Shown here: piece after piece, positions 15,168 through 22,788 of the stretch | How the letters are laid out: every line of letters begins with the position of its first letter | Position numbering within the stretch: position 1 is the first letter of the stretch | From: Actinomycetota bacterium | GTDB lineage: Bacteria > Actinomycetota > Actinomycetes > Actinomycetales > Microbacteriaceae | DNA length: 37,691 bases | Assembly: GCA_009699665.1 (NCBI GenBank) | Contig: WLNS01000003.1 | Span: 1-37,691 of the forward strand | Reading direction: 5' to 3' | Notes under the pieces: generated by a model | What the model was told of the DNA's origin: nothing | Databases searched by the model: none | Seen by the model: only the letters and a program-made list of their open reading frames with translations | Translations under genes and position numbers: made by a program

Positions 15168-16097
15168 ATGAGTGAACCTGCTTCGCGACGTGCGCGGCGA
15201 ATAATCTCGCGAATCGGAGTTCTGGCTGCCGGCATCGCGGCCGCCGCGTTTACCGCTCCGACCGCCGCCGACGCAAATGTGGACGCGCGCCTGTGGGGCG
15301 CATGGAGTGCGGCGGACGTGACCAACGCGCCCGTGGGTCGCATCGCTTTCGCAAACACGTCGGTCGGTGGCGCCGACTACGCCTTCACCGTCACGGCGGG
15401 CTCACCCACCGCGTCGATTGATGGTGTCTCTGCGGCCGGCGAATGGTTTACGGCGCAGACTGCCCCGGGTGCCGCCTTCGGCGGAAATGGACCGTCCGCG
15501 TCGGCGAACACCCTCACCCTTTCGGGGTCGGGAACGAACGCGACAACAACGATTACGTTCGATCAGCCGGTGCCCGCCAACAAACTTGCCCTTGTGATCA
15601 GCGACCTCGATTCAACGAACGCGAGCGACCCGAGCTACTCCGATCGCGTCACGGTGACGGCCACGACGGGATCGGCGACGAGTCTGACGTCAGCCCAGTT
15701 GCAGGGAGCCGCGGCCGGAGCAGAATTGTTCAACTTCTGCAATGTCACGGTGAACGCCGATATGCCCAGCGACTGTGCGGGCACGGTGGCTACGGCCGTT
15801 CCGGTCATGCGGACACCGACGCCAACCAGCGTGTACTTCTATGGCGATATTTCAACGTCGAGTCCGGTGGGCGACTCAGCCTGGCTGGCGCCGTCGCAGG
15901 AAGTTAAGACGCTCATCATTACCTGGTCGTCGTATGCCAGCACGAGCGACATTCGGCTCTATCTTGCCGTCACGGCCGATCCACCCCCGGCACCGCTGCC
16001 CAACACGGGTTTTGACGTCGGCGCTACAGCCCTGACCGGTCTCGTACTCGGTCTGCTCGGCGCCGGCGCGCTCATCGCCGTTAGTCGTCGCGCCTAG
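15168..16097 (+). CDS. Secreted LPXTG-anchored surface protein of unknown function
   Basis: No enzyme family is recognised. The 309-residue protein begins with a signal peptide (SRRARRIISR, then a hydrophobic stretch ending near TAADA at about residue 36). A Ser/Thr/Ala-rich body follows that looks all-beta. It contains only two Cys residues, 14 apart (CNVTVNADMPSDC region), which could form a disulphide. The C-terminus is a sortase signal: LPNTG, a hydrophobic helix (about 23 residues) and a short SRRA tail, preceded by a Pro-rich spacer. It should be attached to the wall by a sortase, and none is encoded in the window. ATG 15168 has AAGGGG upstream. It has its own strong promoter. Its stop overlaps that of gnd, sharing CTAG. 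Confidence 0.85.
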   Translation: MSEPASRRARRIISRIGVLAAGIAAAAFTAPTAADANVDARLWGAWSAADVTNAPVGRIAFANTSVGGADYAFTVTAGSPTASIDGVSAAGEWFTAQTAPGAAFGGNGPSASANTLTLSGSGTNATTTITFDQPVPANKLALVISDLDSTNASDPSYSDRVTVTATTGSATSLTSAQLQGAAAGAELFNFCNVTVNADMPSDCAGTVATAVPVMRTPTPTSVYFYGDISTSSPVGDSAWLAPSQEVKTLIITWSSYASTSDIRLYLAVTADPPPAPLPNTGFDVGATALTGLVLGLLGAGALIAVSRRA

Positions 16098-17548
16098 TGC
16101 GTGCTGGGCTCGGTGGCGACTTCTGTGCGATTGCCCGACCACAGCGTGTGGAAGGTGCCCTCGGCATCGACCCGCTTGTAGGTGTGTGCGCCAAAGAAGT
16201 CGCGCTGCCCCTGCACGAGTGCGGCGGGCAGACGCGCGGCACGCAGACCGTCGTAGTACGACAGTGACGAGCCAAACGCGGGAACGGGGAAGCCCGCGAG
16301 CGCGGCATGGGCAACCACGCGGCGCCAGGCGCTCAGCGAATCAGAAATGGCTTGTGTGAAGTAGTCGTCGAGCAGCAACGAAACCAGCTCCGCATTTTTG
16401 GCGTATGCATCGGCGATGCGGTTGAGGAATTGCGCGCGAATGATGCAACCGCCGCGCCAGATCTTGCTCACGGCACCGAGGTCGATCTTCCAGTTGTAGG
16501 TGGCCGCGCCGGCGCGAATCGCGTCGAAACCCTGAGCGTAGGCCACAATCTTCGAGGCGTAAAGGGCGCGGCGCACATCCTCGACGAAGGCGGCCTTGTC
16601 GGCCACCCCCCAAGCCGTCGTGACAGCGGGGAGGTTGCCCGCCTGAGCGCGTTGACCCGCTTGCGATGAGAGCGACCGGGCAAATACGGCCTCGGCGATA
16701 CCTGAGACGGGCGTACCCAGGTCGAGTGCCGTCTGAACTGTCCAGACGCCGGTTCCCTTAGAGCCGGCCTGGTCGAGCACCACGTCGACAAACGGCTTGC
16801 CGGTGGCGGCGTCCACCTGAGTCAGCACCTCGGCCGTGATCTCGATGAGGTACGACTCGAGTTCGCCCGCGTTCCATTCGGTGAAGATGCCCGCAATCTC
16901 GACCGGAGTAAACCCGCCGGCGTGGCGCAGAATGTCGTAGGCCTCGGCAATGAGCTGCATGTCGGCGTACTCGATGCCGTTGTGGATCATCTTCACAAAG
17001 TGTCCGGCGCCGTCGGTGCCCACGTGGGTCACGCACGGTTCGCCCTCGGCGATGGCCGCGATCGACGACAGGATGGGCCCCAGCGTCTGATATGACTCAA
17101 CGCTGCCTCCGGGCATAATGCTCGGGCCCTTAAGGGCGCCTTCTTCGCCGCCCGAAATACCGGCACCCACAAAATGTATTCCCGAGGCGGCAATGGTCTG
17201 TTCCCGTCGAATGGTGTCGGTAAACAGCGCGTTGCCGCCGTCCACGATGATGTCGCCGGGCTCAAAGCGGTCAACGAGTTCTGAGATCACCGCATCGGTT
17301 CCCGCTCCGGCCTGAACCATGATGATCGCGGTGCGGGGTTTTGCCAGTGATGCAACGAAGGCGTCTATTGATTCGCTCGCGATAAAGCCCGCTTCGGGGT
17401 GCTCGCTCATCAGTGTCTCGGTGCGGGCGAACGTTCGGTTGTAAATGGCCACGGTGTTGCCCTGACGGCTGGCGAGGTTTCGGGCCAGATTCGATCCCAT
17501 CACGGCGAGGCCAACAACTCCGATATTTGCTTGTGCCTGTTCGCTCAC
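16094..17548 (-). CDS. gnd: 6-phosphogluconate dehydrogenase, decarboxylating
   Basis: Gnd oxidises 6-phosphogluconate to ribulose 5-phosphate and CO2 in the oxidative pentose phosphate pathway, producing NADPH. The Rossmann motif GLAVMGSNLARNLA is near residue 13. The substrate and catalytic segments are GAGISGGEEGALKGPSIMPG (about 128-147), VKMIHNGIEYADMQLI (about 185), and the signature DQAGSKGTGVWT (about 260). The 484-residue length is that of the long NADP-dependent form. GTG 17548 is preceded by AAGGGAG at a slightly long spacing of 11 nt. It is convergent with the LPNTG gene and divergent from rplY. Gnd supplies ribose 5-phosphate for Prs and NADPH for enzymes such as the BVMO, though no shared regulation is visible. 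Confidence 0.97.
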   Translation of the reverse strand: MSEQAQANIGVVGLAVMGSNLARNLASRQGNTVAIYNRTFARTETLMSEHPEAGFIASESIDAFVASLAKPRTAIIMVQAGAGTDAVISELVDRFEPGDIIVDGGNALFTDTIRREQTIAASGIHFVGAGISGGEEGALKGPSIMPGGSVESYQTLGPILSSIAAIAEGEPCVTHVGTDGAGHFVKMIHNGIEYADMQLIAEAYDILRHAGGFTPVEIAGIFTEWNAGELESYLIEITAEVLTQVDAATGKPFVDVVLDQAGSKGTGVWTVQTALDLGTPVSGIAEAVFARSLSSQAGQRAQAGNLPAVTTAWGVADKAAFVEDVRRALYASKIVAYAQGFDAIRAGAATYNWKIDLGAVSKIWRGGCIIRAQFLNRIADAYAKNAELVSLLLDDYFTQAISDSLSAWRRVVAHAALAGFPVPAFGSSLSYYDGLRAARLPAALVQGQRDFFGAHTYKRVDAEGTFHTLWSGNRTEVATEPSTH

Positions 17549-17739
17549 GTGCGCAACGACTCCCTTAACATTCGTCTCAGTGGGGCTGTATCCCTGCGGT
17601 GCCGGCTCTCGTCGTCTCAGGCGAGATAGCCCGCGACTTCAAGGTTATCGCCGTTTCGCTTCGCTCACGGATTCTCGACGCGGGGTGCTCGCGGTCGAGT
17701 GCGCCTGACCCCGATTCGTAACCGGTAGCACCCGCAAGC

Positions 17740-17745
17740 TACAAT
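17740..17745 (+). promoter_or_regulatory. -10 box of rplY
   Basis: TACAAT is a five-of-six consensus match. The -35 is weak (TTCGTA with a 19-bp spacer). If used, it gives an unusually long leader of about 170 nt before the rplY start codon. Confidence 0.4.
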
Positions 17746-17885
17746 CATGACGAAAGACTTCGGCGAGGAATCTGTGTCTCTCGGCAGGCCAAGAACACAT
17801 ATTCGTTATCGACGCGGTGGATGAGCAAGCCTGGCGGTTTACTCGGTTCCTCACGCTCGTAATGCGTTCGAGTTGAACTGAACAT

Positions 17886-17917
17886 GAGGCTAGATGCCTC
17901 TCGTGAATAAAGGAGGC
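17886..17917 (+). promoter_or_regulatory. Mutually exclusive hairpins at the rplY SD
   Basis: GAGGC occurs at 17886-17890 and again at 17913-17917, where it overlaps the SD (AGGAGG, 17911-17916). A single GCCTC at 17896-17900 can pair with either. Pairing upstream leaves the SD free, and pairing downstream hides it. The arms are only 5 bp, so this is a suggestion, not a demonstrated switch. Confidence 0.35.
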
Positions 17918-17922
17918 CAGTC

Positions 17923-18642
17923 ATGGCTCACGAAAAAGACAACCACGTTGTGGGAGAAAGCCGCACGCAGTTTGGCAAGGGCTTTGCCCGTCGTCTGCGC
18001 GCTGCCGGCAAGATTCCCGCAGTGATTTACGGTCACGGAGCGCCCGTGCGCCACGTCGCCCTTCCCGCCCACCAGATTGGTCTGATTATCCGCAAGAAGA
18101 ACGCGGTCATCGAACTCACTGTTGATGGCAAAGAAGAACTCGTTCTGGTGAAAGACGTGCAGAAGGACCCGGTTCACCAGATCATCGAGCACATGGATCT
18201 TGTCGAGGTACGCAAGGGCGAGAAGGTGCTTGTGGATGTTCCGCTTCACGTTGTGGGCACCCAGCAGTCCGGTGCTGTTCTCGAGTTGGACGTCAAGTCC
18301 ATCGCCGTCGAGGCCGAGGCCACGCATATCCCCGAGTACCTCGAGGTCAGTGTCGACGGCGCAGAGCCCGGATTCAAGATCACGATTGGTGAGGTTGCAC
18401 TTCCCGAGGGCGTGACCCTGACCGGTGACCCCGAGGGTGTCGTGGTGCACGTGCACTCGCCCAGCGCTCAGGATATGGCCGAGACCGAAGGCGAGTTGGC
18501 GGCAGAACTTGCCGACGATGCTGCCCACGCCGACCACAAAGACGAGATGCACCAGAACCAGCACGATTCTGAAAAGGCTGCGGCCGCTGCCGACGCCGAT
18601 CTTTCGGGCGCCACAGCCGAAGCCGAAAAGTCCGTGGAGTAA
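17923..18642 (+). CDS. rplY: Ribosomal protein bL25 (long, Ctc/TL5-type)
   Basis: bL25 binds 5S rRNA in the central protuberance of the large subunit. The N-terminal 5S-binding domain (about residues 1-95) has SRTQFGKGFARRLRAAGKIP and PAVIYGHG. The C-terminal Ctc/TL5 beta domain (about 100-190) has VDVPLHVVG and PEYLEVSVDG. An acidic, Ala/His-rich tail of about 45 residues follows (EGELAAELADDAAHADHKDE), typical of actinobacteria. The ATG has a strong AGGAGG SD. The stop TAA at 18640-18642 is in the same reading frame as pth, which begins immediately after it. Confidence 0.97.
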   Translation: MAHEKDNHVVGESRTQFGKGFARRLRAAGKIPAVIYGHGAPVRHVALPAHQIGLIIRKKNAVIELTVDGKEELVLVKDVQKDPVHQIIEHMDLVEVRKGEKVLVDVPLHVVGTQQSGAVLELDVKSIAVEAEATHIPEYLEVSVDGAEPGFKITIGEVALPEGVTLTGDPEGVVVHVHSPSAQDMAETEGELAAELADDAAHADHKDEMHQNQHDSEKAAAAADADLSGATAEAEKSVE

Positions 18643-18645
18643 GAG

Positions 18646-19230
18646 CTGTCTGCTGACGTATGGCTGGTAGTCGGGCTCGGTAACCCCGGGCCCGACTATG
18701 CCGGCCATCGTCACAATGTCGGGCAGATGGTGCTTGACACGCTGGCTCACTCCGTGCCGGTGACCTTCACGAAGCACAAGTCGCAGGCGACCGTCGCCGT
18801 AACGCGTTTTCAGTCCGCCCCCGACAAGGTCATTCTGGCGAAGCCCGCGTGCTTTATGAATCTTTCGGGCAAACCCGTGGCGGCGCTGGCGAAGTTCTAT
18901 TCCGTTGAGCCCGAGCGTATCGTCGTCGTGTACGACGATCTCGATATTCCGTTCGATGACGTGCGCATCAAGTTCGCGGGCGGTCACGGTGGCCACAACG
19001 GTCTGCGCGACATCATGGCGGCGCTGGGCACCCCAGACTTCGTGCGGGTTCGGGTGGGCATTGGTCGTCCGCCCGGGCGTCAAGATGCCGCCGAGTTTGT
19101 GCTGCGCGACTTTGCCCGCGCCGAGCGCACGGTCTTGCCGCATGTGCTCGCGCGAGCGGCCGATGCCGTCACCGAAATCGTCAACTCCGGCTATCTTGCC
19201 GCGCAACAGGTGATCAACGCCCCCGCCTAG
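18646..19230 (+). CDS. pth: Peptidyl-tRNA hydrolase, probable CTG start
   Basis: Pth recycles tRNA by cleaving the ester bond of dropped-off peptidyl-tRNA. The family N-terminus is clearly encoded: WLVVGLGNPGPDYAGHRHNV, with catalytic His at residue 23, followed by KPACFMNLSG, YDDLDIPFDDVRIK and GGHGGHNGLRD. The first ATG in frame (18727) lies after the catalytic His and cannot be the true start. Between the in-frame rplY stop (18640) and this motif there is no ATG, GTG or TTG. CTG at 18646 has GGAG (18636-18639) 6 nt upstream and gives 194 residues, the normal length. Reinitiation after rplY termination is the simplest reading. Alternatives are readthrough of TAA, making an L25-Pth fusion, or a sequencing error. 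Confidence 0.9.
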   Translation: MSADVWLVVGLGNPGPDYAGHRHNVGQMVLDTLAHSVPVTFTKHKSQATVAVTRFQSAPDKVILAKPACFMNLSGKPVAALAKFYSVEPERIVVVYDDLDIPFDDVRIKFAGGHGGHNGLRDIMAALGTPDFVRVRVGIGRPPGRQDAAEFVLRDFARAERTVLPHVLARAADAVTEIVNSGYLAAQQVINAPA

Positions 19231-19233
19231 ACT
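19228..19233 (+). promoter_or_regulatory. Start-proximal -10 box of mfd
   Basis: TAGACT, whose first three bases are the pth stop codon, ends 6 nt before the mfd GTG at 19240. The GTG has no SD, so a leaderless mRNA is likely. Confidence 0.45.
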
Positions 19234-19239
19234 TGCCAC

Positions 19240-22200
19240 GTGTTATTTCACGGGCTTCCGCGCGCCATCATGCGCTCGGCGTCTGTGGCGCAAGCGGTCC
19301 GTCAGACCATAGAGCGCGGTGACGTGGCATGCCAGTTATCTCTTCCCGAGGGCCTGAACGCCCCGCTGTTGGCCGCCCTGCTGACCGAACGCATCACCGG
19401 TGAACATGGCGCATGTCTCGTGCTGATTACGGCCACGGGTCGCGAGTCCGAGTCGGTCGCTTCGGCTCTGGTGTCGATGCTGCCCGATGTCGACGTGTGC
19501 GACTTTCCCGCGTGGGAGACGCTTCCACACGAACGGCTGAGCCCAACCGCCGAGATCGTGGGTGCACGGCTGCGCACGCTGCGCCGCATGGCTGAGGGCT
19601 CGACGCATCGCCCGCTGATCGTCACCACGTCGGTGCGTGGCGTTTTGCAACCGATTGCCGCCAATGTGCTCTCGGTCGACACCGTGACGCTCACGCAGGG
19701 GGTGAGCGGCTATGACCTGCGTGACCTGAGTTCGCGACTGGTTGACCTTGCCTACACCCGGGTTGACATGGTGGGTCGTCGCGGCGAGTTTGCCGTGCGC
19801 GGCGGCATTCTTGACGTCTTCCCGCCGGATGCGGCTCACCCGGTTCGCGTCGATTTCTTTGGTGATGAGGTTGAGTCGCTGACGCCCTTTAGCGTGGCCG
19901 ACCAGCGCTCGCTTGACGAGCACATCACGCAGGTCGAGCTGGCCCCCAGTCGTGAGCTTCTGCTCACGCCATCAGTTCGCCAGCGAGCCCGCGAGATGAT
20001 GGGCGAGTTTCCGAATATCGCGGGCATGCTCGAGAAAATCGCGGAGGGTATTCCGGTCGAGGGAATGGAGTCACTCACTCCGGCCCTGGTTGACCGCCTG
20101 GTTCCCCTCACGCATTTCGCCCCGCCGGGCACGGCGGTGGCTGTGCTCTCACCCGAGCGGGTGCGCACCCGAGCGGCCAACGTAGCCCAAACGAATACGG
20201 AATTTCTTGACGCTGCCTGGCACGCGGCCTCGGTCGGCGCCTCGGCACCCATCGATCTCAGTGCCGGTGACTTCTTGGATCTCGATGACCTGCGGTCAGG
20301 CTTCGGGGGACCGTGGTGGTCGCTTTCGTCATTCACGTCGGGCGACGACTCAGAAATTTGCCTCAGCGCCGAGCCCGTGCCCTCAACAGCGGGCGACATT
20401 GATGCCATGGTGACACACATCGGCGCGCGCCAGGCGGCCGGATGGTCAATCGTCGTGGCCACTCAGGGCATGGGGCTGGCCGAACGCGCTGGCCAGTTGC
20501 TGGCCGAGCACGACATCGGCTCGCGCGTGGTTGAGGCCTTCCCCGATGAGCTTGAGGCCGGTGTGATCTACCTGACTCACGGCACGTTGGAGCATGGATT
20601 CCAACTTCCCGACATCGCCTGTGAAGTTATTGTTGAGGCCGAGTTCTATGGCCGTTCGGCCACCTACGACGCGCGGGCGCCCCGAAAGTTGGCCACGCGA
20701 CGACGCACCGTGGTCGATCCTCTGCAACTTGAATCGGGCGACATCGTGGTGCACGAGACACACGGCATTGGTCGATTCGTCGAATTGGTGCAGCGCGAGG
20801 TGTCGTCGGGCGGGCGCAATCCGGTCAAAACCCAGCGCGAGTACCTGCTGATTGAATACGCACCGAGCAAACGCGGCTTCCCCGGCGACAAGCTGTATGT
20901 GCCCACCGACCAGTTGGATCAGATCACCCGCTATGTGGGTGGTGAAGCACCGGCACTCTCAAAGATGGGCGGCAGCGACTGGTCGACCGCGAAGTCGCGC
21001 GCACGACGGGCCGTTCGCGACATCGCCGTGGAATTGGTGAAGCTCTATTCGGCGCGCCAGTCGAGCAGAGGGCACGCTTTTGCGCCGGACACCCCGTGGC
21101 AGCGCGAACTCGAAGAAGCTTTTCCCTTTGCCGAAACGCCCGATCAGCTCACGACTATCGACGAAGTCAAGGCCGACATGGAGAGTCCCATTCCCATGGA
21201 TCGCCTGCTCTCGGGCGACGTTGGTTTTGGCAAGACCGAGGTCGCGGTTCGCGCTGCGTTCAAGGCGGTTCAAGACAGCAAGCAGGTGGCCATTCTTGTG
21301 CCGACGACCCTCTTGGTTCGGCAGCACATGGAAACCTTCAACGAACGATTCGCCGGATTTCCCCTTCAGGTTCGCGCGCTGAGCCGTTTTCAGTCTGACA
21401 AAGAGGCGCGCGAAACCAAGCAGGGTCTCGCTGAAGGCTCCGTGGATGTGGTCATTGGCACACACCGCATCTTGGCCGATGGCATGGTCTTCAAGGATTT
21501 AGGCCTCGTCGTGATTGACGAGGAACAACGCTTCGGCGTCGAACACAAAGAGGCGCTCAAGAAACTCAAGAACAATGTCGATGTGCTGGCCATGAGTGCG
21601 ACGCCGATTCCGCGCACCCTCGAAATGGCCGTCACGGGTATTCGTGAAATGTCGACACTGGCAACACCGCCGGAAGACCGCCATCCCATCCTCACTTTTG
21701 TGGGGCCCTATTCCGAAAAGCAAGTGGCGGCGGCGATTCGGCGCGAGCTCTTGCGCGAGGGTCAGGTCTTTGTCGTGCACAATCGGGTCTCGAGCATTTC
21801 GGGTGCGGCCGCGAAAATCGCCGAACTTGTTCCCGAAGCACGCGTTGCCGTTGCACACGGTCAGATGTCTGAGGCCAATCTTGAGCGCGTCATCGTCGAT
21901 TTTTGGGAACGCAAATTCGATGTTCTAGTGACCACGACCATCATCGAGACGGGCCTTGACATCGCGAACGCTAACACGCTGATCATTGACCGAGCGGAAA
22001 AATTTGGTTTGAGCCAATTGCACCAGTTGCGCGGACGCGTGGGCCGGGGCCGCGAGCGTGCCTACGCCTACCTCTTCTGTGACCCCGACAAGCCCCTGAC
22101 CGAGACTGCTCACGACCGACTCAATGCGTTGGCCGCGAACAATGAACTCGGATCCGGAACGCAGATCGCGTTGAAAGACCTCGAGATACGTGGCGCCGGA

Positions 22201-22788
22201 AACCTGCTGGGTGGCGAGCAATCTGGCCATATCGCGGGCGTGGGCTTCGACCTTTACCTGCGCATGATTGGCGAGGCTGTCTCGGCCTTCCGTGGCGACG
22301 TCGTTGAGGGTCAGACCGAACTTCGACTCGAGATTCCGGTTGACGCGCGCATTCCCGAGGACTACGTCGATAGCGAGCGTCTGCGCCTCGAGGCGTACCA
22401 AAAGCTGTCGGTGGCAAGTTCACCCACGTCGACGCCCGATCAGCTCGATCTCGTTCGCGCTGAACTCGTCGACCGCTACGGAGAGCTTCCCCCGCCGGTC
22501 CAGACCCTCTTTCGGGTCTCGGCACTTCGTCGCCGGGCCTACCTTTCGGGTCTGTCAGAGGTGATTGTGATGGGCGCCAATCTGCGCATCACGCCCCTCG
22601 ACTTGGCAGACTCGCGACAGATTCGTCTGACCCGCCTATATCCCGGTGCAAAGTATGCTCCGGCCCATCGTGTGGTGACCGTTCCGCTTCCGACGGACGG
22701 TCGTGAACTGGTCGACTGGCTCAGCGAGGTGCTCGATGCGCTCTTACCGGTCGCGCAAGCGGCGTCGAGCGAGACCGGCGCGCACTGA
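19240..22788 (+). CDS. mfd: Transcription-repair coupling factor
   Basis: Mfd recognises RNA polymerase stalled at DNA damage, displaces it by ATP-driven translocation, and recruits UvrA. The 1182 residues carry the UvrB-like N-terminal domains (ETLPHERLSPTAEIVGARL near residue 88), the RNA polymerase-interacting domain (GDIVVHETHGIGRF near 504), and the RecG-like motor. The motor has Walker A GDVGFGKTEVA (about 660), the DEEQ box (VIDEEQRFGVEHKE) and GRVGRGRERAYAY. The C-terminal TRCF domain contains IPEDYVDSERLRLEAYQKL. The GTG at 19240 is chosen from the -10 spacing. The 3' end overlaps the convergent nhaA gene by 45 bp. Confidence 0.97.
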   Translation: MLFHGLPRAIMRSASVAQAVRQTIERGDVACQLSLPEGLNAPLLAALLTERITGEHGACLVLITATGRESESVASALVSMLPDVDVCDFPAWETLPHERLSPTAEIVGARLRTLRRMAEGSTHRPLIVTTSVRGVLQPIAANVLSVDTVTLTQGVSGYDLRDLSSRLVDLAYTRVDMVGRRGEFAVRGGILDVFPPDAAHPVRVDFFGDEVESLTPFSVADQRSLDEHITQVELAPSRELLLTPSVRQRAREMMGEFPNIAGMLEKIAEGIPVEGMESLTPALVDRLVPLTHFAPPGTAVAVLSPERVRTRAANVAQTNTEFLDAAWHAASVGASAPIDLSAGDFLDLDDLRSGFGGPWWSLSSFTSGDDSEICLSAEPVPSTAGDIDAMVTHIGARQAAGWSIVVATQGMGLAERAGQLLAEHDIGSRVVEAFPDELEAGVIYLTHGTLEHGFQLPDIACEVIVEAEFYGRSATYDARAPRKLATRRRTVVDPLQLESGDIVVHETHGIGRFVELVQREVSSGGRNPVKTQREYLLIEYAPSKRGFPGDKLYVPTDQLDQITRYVGGEAPALSKMGGSDWSTAKSRARRAVRDIAVELVKLYSARQSSRGHAFAPDTPWQRELEEAFPFAETPDQLTTIDEVKADMESPIPMDRLLSGDVGFGKTEVAVRAAFKAVQDSKQVAILVPTTLLVRQHMETFNERFAGFPLQVRALSRFQSDKEARETKQGLAEGSVDVVIGTHRILADGMVFKDLGLVVIDEEQRFGVEHKEALKKLKNNVDVLAMSATPIPRTLEMAVTGIREMSTLATPPEDRHPILTFVGPYSEKQVAAAIRRELLREGQVFVVHNRVSSISGAAAKIAELVPEARVAVAHGQMSEANLERVIVDFWERKFDVLVTTTIIETGLDIANANTLIIDRAEKFGLSQLHQLRGRVGRGRERAYAYLFCDPDKPLTETAHDRLNALAANNELGSGTQIALKDLEIRGAGNLLGGEQSGHIAGVGFDLYLRMIGEAVSAFRGDVVEGQTELRLEIPVDARIPEDYVDSERLRLEAYQKLSVASSPTSTPDQLDLVRAELVDRYGELPPPVQTLFRVSALRRRAYLSGLSEVIVMGANLRITPLDLADSRQIRLTRLYPGAKYAPAHRVVTVPLPTDGRELVDWLSEVLDALLPVAQAASSETGAH

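Larger units (their letters stand above)
17549..17922. other. 374-bp gene-free divergent control region between gnd and rplY
   Basis: This is the only stretch over 300 bp without a gene. Nothing in it reads as a convincing protein or tRNA. It holds a hairpin at 17674-17699 (CTCGAC/GTCGAG with an inner GCG/CGC stem), a likely rplY promoter (-10 at 17740-17745), and about 170 nt of rplY leader with small hairpins next to the SD. Where the gnd promoter lies could not be fixed. Confidence 0.6.

Noticed and set aside
17645..17854. 69-codon minus-strand frame in the gnd-rplY gap
   Set aside because: No SD or family resemblance, and it covers the likely rplY promoter.
17890..19239. 449-codon minus-strand frame opposite rplY and pth
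   Set aside because: It spans two genes in the same forward frame, which explains its length; the translation is Gly/His-rich without domains.
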